A stretch of 35,093 nt of DNA, taken from Syntrophobacter sp. SbD1. Its GTDB lineage: Bacteria; Desulfobacterota; Syntrophobacteria; Syntrophobacterales; Syntrophobacteraceae. The position numbers were made by a program, and so were the translations under genes. Of this stretch, positions 32,300-35,093 are shown in pieces. The stretch is from the NCBI GenBank assembly GCA_900290365.1, contig OMOE01000126.1, positions 1 through 35,093 on the forward strand. The letters run 5' to 3'. The stretch's first letter is position 1; the number at the start of each line of letters is the position of its first letter. The notes beneath the pieces are model-generated. The model saw nothing but the letters and a program-made list of their open reading frames with translations. It made no database searches and was not told where the DNA came from.

Positions 32300-33006
32300 A
32301 TTATATTGCGCTAATTAAATTTTCAGTTCCCTCGGGTACAGACTTAGATTGCTGTGTCCCCGCATTTAAACCTCCCCTGTTTTAAATGGCAAGTGCCCAA
32401 TTATCCTTATTCTTTTCGGCTTTAGGGGGTGCAGGGATGAGATTTTCCGCGCGACGCGGAGGAAGAACGAAAAGGAAAGACAAAAGACATTTCACCGCCG
32501 AGATCGCAGAGAGCGCAGAGATTTCAGTAAGAATACCAGAGTCTTTTCTCGGCTATCTCTGCGTTCGCGTAGACTGCCCCGGCAGTGGTTCCCATAGCCG
32601 TCAACTTAAGGCCAAAGCATTTGTGCTTTCCTCTCATATGCTCAGTTGAACCGTCAGTGCGGTCAATGCTGGTCACGAAGAGCACAATGAGACACGAAGC
32701 CCACAGAGAAAACCTATCCGGATAAGCACCTCTGTGGCCTTTCGAATCTAAAGGTATTGGTCGGACACGAAGAGACAAAGCACACGAAGATATTTCTCCA
32801 ACAAGACCCAGGCAATGATTTTCCTTCGCGCCCTTCGTGTATCCTTCGCGCTCTTCGTGACCAAAAAAGCAGCCATCTATCCTCTTAGTACGTCAGGAAC
32901 AGTGTATGCTTGCCCCCGAACACTGGACAAAAGGGCAATCGTATGTCATTTACCTAAAACTACGGTGAAAGTGTTAGAGAAAAACGCGGATGGGAACGGG
33001 GGTGCA
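32300..33006. other. Repeat-rich intergenic region before the liv genes
   Basis: About 700 bp without a supported gene. It is made of simple-sequence words such as GCAGAGAGCGCAGAG, CACGAAG and CTTCGTG, including a near-perfect 30-bp inverted repeat. Short open frames here have no ribosome sites and reflect the repeats. The last 120 bp probably hold the livH promoter, though no clear -35/-10 pair is seen. Confidence 0.5.
32671..32862. repeat. Long-spaced inverted repeat of CACGAAG words
   Basis: GGTCACGAAGAGC...ACACGAAG (32671-32699) is matched in reverse complement by CTTCGTG...GCTCTTCGTGACC (32833-32862). CTCTGTGG/CCACAGAG words inside also pair. Such dispersed sequences occur between genes in many delta-proteobacterial genomes. 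Confidence 0.6.
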
Positions 33007-33912
33007 ATGGCGTCAGGACCTTTGCTGGGGACCGATTTGCTCCAGTATACGGTAAGCGGGCTCACCATCGGTATAATTTATGCCCTGGTGGCGATCGGCT
33101 ATAACATCATCTACAATGTTACCGAGATCATCAATTTCGCTCAGGGTGAATTCGTAATGCTGGGAGGACTGTTTGCCGTTTTTTTCGCCGGCACCCTTCA
33201 TCTTCCCCTTTTGATTGCTTTCTTCGCGGCGATTGGCGCCGGCGGCTGCATCGGCTATGCAATGGACCGCCTGGTTATCCGCAATGCCCGAGACAAAAGT
33301 GTTCTGTCGCTGATCATAATAACGATTGCTGTTTCCATCCTGCTCAAGGGCACTGCCATGTTTGCCTGGGGTAAGGACCCTTACGGCCTGCATGCATTCA
33401 GTTCGGGAGGACCGATCATTATCTGGGGGGCGGCGATACAGCGGCAGGCGCTGTGGATTTTTGGCGTGAGCGCCCTGGTCGTGATCGGGTTGAGCGTTTT
33501 CTTCCATCGATCCGTGTACGGCAAAGCCATGCTCGCTTGTGCCGACAACCCAAACGCCGCCCGGTTGGTAGGAATAAATGTCAGCTTGATGGTGCTCGTC
33601 TCGTTTGTCCTCAGCGCGGCTATCGGCGCTGCGGCCGGTGTCATCATCACCCCGATGTCGCTCATGGAGTACGACCGCGGCGCCCTGCTGGGCCTCAAGG
33701 GTTTCGGGGCCGCAGTGCTGGGGGGACTGGGGAACTTTCCCGGCGCACTGCTGGCCGGGGCCATCCTGGGGCTGTGCGAGTCTTTCTGTGCGGGATATAT
33801 TTCCTCCGGCTACAAAGACGCGGTTGCTTTGGTGCTGCTCCTTCTGGCGCTTTTCTTCAGGCCCCGGGGCCTGTTTGGACGAGGCGAGGCTGCGAAGTTG
33901 AAGAGGTTCTAG
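33007..33912 (+). CDS. livH: Branched-chain amino-acid ABC transporter permease LivH
   Basis: A 301-residue inner-membrane permease of the LivH family, which with LivM forms the channel for leucine, isoleucine and valine (or other amino-acid/urea-like substrates). It opens with LLQYTVSGLTIGIIYALVAI and has the family motif EIINFAQGEFVMLGG, a hydrophobic helix pattern throughout, NPNAARLVGINV and the LKGFGAAVLGGLGNFPGAL loop that contacts the ATPase. The ATG at 33007 is chosen by similarity; the frame is open to 32815, but that stretch is intergenic repeat. livM follows 6 bp later. Confidence 0.93.
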   Translation: MASGPLLGTDLLQYTVSGLTIGIIYALVAIGYNIIYNVTEIINFAQGEFVMLGGLFAVFFAGTLHLPLLIAFFAAIGAGGCIGYAMDRLVIRNARDKSVLSLIIITIAVSILLKGTAMFAWGKDPYGLHAFSSGGPIIIWGAAIQRQALWIFGVSALVVIGLSVFFHRSVYGKAMLACADNPNAARLVGINVSLMVLVSFVLSAAIGAAAGVIITPMSLMEYDRGALLGLKGFGAAVLGGLGNFPGALLAGAILGLCESFCAGYISSGYKDAVALVLLLLALFFRPRGLFGRGEAAKLKRF

Positions 33913-33918
33913 ATAGAG

Positions 33919-34953
33919 ATGAACAAAAAAGAGTGGCTGATATTGATCGGCTCAGCGGTTCTCGTCGCGCTTTTCCCGGTGATTGTCAAGCCGATCACCG
34001 CCATATCTCATTACGTGGATATAATGGTTTTTGCCGGGATTTTCTGCCTGGTTTCCCTGGGCCTGAGCCTGATTATGGGCTATGCCGGGCAGGTCTCGCT
34101 CGCACAGGCGGCCTTCTTCGGCATTGGCGCCTATAGCTCCGGCATCCTGACCACCAGGTTCGGTATTAATCCATGGGCTGCAATGCCGGTTGGGGCACTG
34201 CTGGCAGCGGCCGTTGCCTGGATCGTCGGTATGCCTTCACTGCGGCTCAGGGGCCATTATCTGGCAATGGCTACTTTGGGTTTCGGGGTCATCGTCAGCA
34301 TAATCTTCGCCGAAGAAGTCGACTGGACTGGAGGACCATCGGGTATGGTCGGCATTCCAGGCCTTAAAATAGCGGGCCGGGCGCTTACCAGCGATGCTGC
34401 CTGGTACTATCTGGTCTGGTCGGTTGTCTTCCTGTCGCTCATTTTTTGCCTCAACATTGTCCACTCACGAATGGGACGCGCTTTAAGAGCGATCCACGAA
34501 GAGGAGGGGGCAGCTGAAGCGATGGGTGTGCCCACGGCGAACTACAAGGTGAAAATATTCGTGCTCGGGGCTGTTTTTGCCTCCCTGGGAGGCAGTTTCT
34601 ATACCCATTATGTGACCTGCCTTAACCCGGGTTCATTTAACCTCATGTGGTCTATCCGGTTTCTGCTCATGGTGATGGTGGGGGGCATGCAAAGCCTCTG
34701 GGGCGCAATTATAGGCACGGTTCTTCTTACTTTCCTCACAAATGAGTGGCTTGAGGTCTTTGCCGATTTCGAGGTCCTGGTCTATGGGGCCATTTTGCTT
34801 GCTGTGGCGCTCTTTTTGCCTGGGGGACTCGTTTCTTTGCCGGCCCGATTAACAGGATTTATAGGATTGAGGAAAAAGACAAAAGATAAATACTTGAACA
34901 GGATTTACTGGAATAAAGAAAAAGACAAAAGGCAAATACTTAGACAGGATTAA
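33919..34953 (+). CDS. livM: Branched-chain amino-acid ABC transporter permease LivM, C-terminus altered by repeat
   Basis: A 344-residue LivM-family permease, the partner of LivH. Family features: LVSLGLSLIMGYAGQVSLAQAAFFGIGAY, then LRLRGHYLAMATLGFG, SRMGRALRAIHEEEGAAEAMGV and the ATPase-contact region MVMVGGMQSLWGAIIG (read in parts). The normal end is near LPGGLVSLPARL; the last 35 or so residues (from TGFIGLRKKTKDK on) are basic and come from an ACAGGATT-type intergenic repeat that has replaced the native stop. The ATPase genes livG and livF and a binding protein would be expected beyond the window. No gene is seen in the last 140 bp. Confidence 0.9.
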   Translation: MNKKEWLILIGSAVLVALFPVIVKPITAISHYVDIMVFAGIFCLVSLGLSLIMGYAGQVSLAQAAFFGIGAYSSGILTTRFGINPWAAMPVGALLAAAVAWIVGMPSLRLRGHYLAMATLGFGVIVSIIFAEEVDWTGGPSGMVGIPGLKIAGRALTSDAAWYYLVWSVVFLSLIFCLNIVHSRMGRALRAIHEEEGAAEAMGVPTANYKVKIFVLGAVFASLGGSFYTHYVTCLNPGSFNLMWSIRFLLMVMVGGMQSLWGAIIGTVLLTFLTNEWLEVFADFEVLVYGAILLAVALFLPGGLVSLPARLTGFIGLRKKTKDKYLNRIYWNKEKDKRQILRQD

Positions 34954-35010
34954 CAGGATTTACAGGATTAAGGAAGAAAGACAAATACTCGGACAGGATT
35001 AAAGAAGTCA
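34846..35010. repeat. ACAGGATT-type dispersed repeat at the end of livM
   Basis: The words AACAGGATTT, ACAGGATTAA, GAAAAAGACAAAAG and AAATACT recur four or more times from the last codons of livM past its stop. It is a simple-sequence intergenic repeat that has entered a coding region. Confidence 0.75.
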
Positions 35011-35093
35011 ATCTTAGCCTCGCGAGTAATCGTTCACCACAGAGCTTGCTATATTGCAGTAAGCCTTGCATTTGACTGAAAACGGCTATACTC

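Noticed and set aside
15541..35093. CRISPR arrays
   Set aside because: No series of equal direct repeats with unique spacers was found; the tandem repeats seen have only two units each.

Overview
The window looks like a piece of a Desulfobacterota (deltaproteobacterial) chromosome, probably a sulfate-reducing or syntrophic lineage of the Syntrophobacter type. The basis is the pyrG-kdsA-kdsC-lptCAB-rpoN-hpf-ptsN-rapZ gene order, the Tmc-type transmembrane redox complex with a tetraheme cytochrome c, the many sigma-54 and two-component genes, and the repeat-rich intergenic DNA. The assignment rests on gene content recalled from family knowledge; no database was searched.

Region 1 (1-12012, all minus strand) is a housekeeping block read from right to left: CTP synthase, KDO-8-P synthase and KDO-8-P phosphatase, the lipopolysaccharide transport genes lptC, lptA and lptB, sigma-54, ribosome hibernation factor, PTS-Ntr EIIA, RapZ, a mannose-type EIIA, RimI, and a long unassigned reading frame that runs off the left edge. 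The block links LPS inner-core supply and export to the nitrogen-PTS regulatory branch.

Region 2 (12353-15360, plus strand) holds a stand-alone receiver protein and two tandem paralogous receiver/coiled-coil/LuxR-HTH regulators. The second has Asn where the phospho-accepting Asp should be.

Region 3 (15541-20599) is an intact tRNA-Pro(CGG) gene with a 5.0-kb integrated element behind it, bounded by 30-bp direct repeats of the tRNA 3' end. The element carries a tyrosine recombinase, a Rep_trans-like replication initiator, an exported protein, and a HEPN protein resembling the AbiU2 abortive-infection family. A 12-bp palindrome, CTGTCCGGACAG, occurs both before the integrase gene and beside the distal att site.

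Region 4 (20778-22270) holds small genes: an HTH-like protein, a C-terminal remnant of the nickel-pincer cofactor protein LarC, a conserved-looking 60-residue protein, and a cold-shock protein.

Region 5 (22558-32290, minus strand) is the most coherent system. It contains a response regulator, then tmcD-tmcC-tmcB-tmcA, then a receiver protein, a REC-PAS histidine kinase, a REC-histidine kinase and a sigma-54 activator. A good sigma-54 promoter (TGGCACGTTTAGTGCC) lies upstream of the first gene, with a TGCAACATTGTTGCA palindrome about 180 bp further upstream as a likely activator site. The regulators at the end of the cluster plausibly control the redox complex at its head. tmcD is split by an exact 44-bp tandem duplication; deleting one copy restores a 419-codon frame.

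Region 6 (33007-35093, plus strand) begins a branched-chain amino-acid ABC transporter locus (livH, livM). The livM C-terminus runs into a dispersed repeat.
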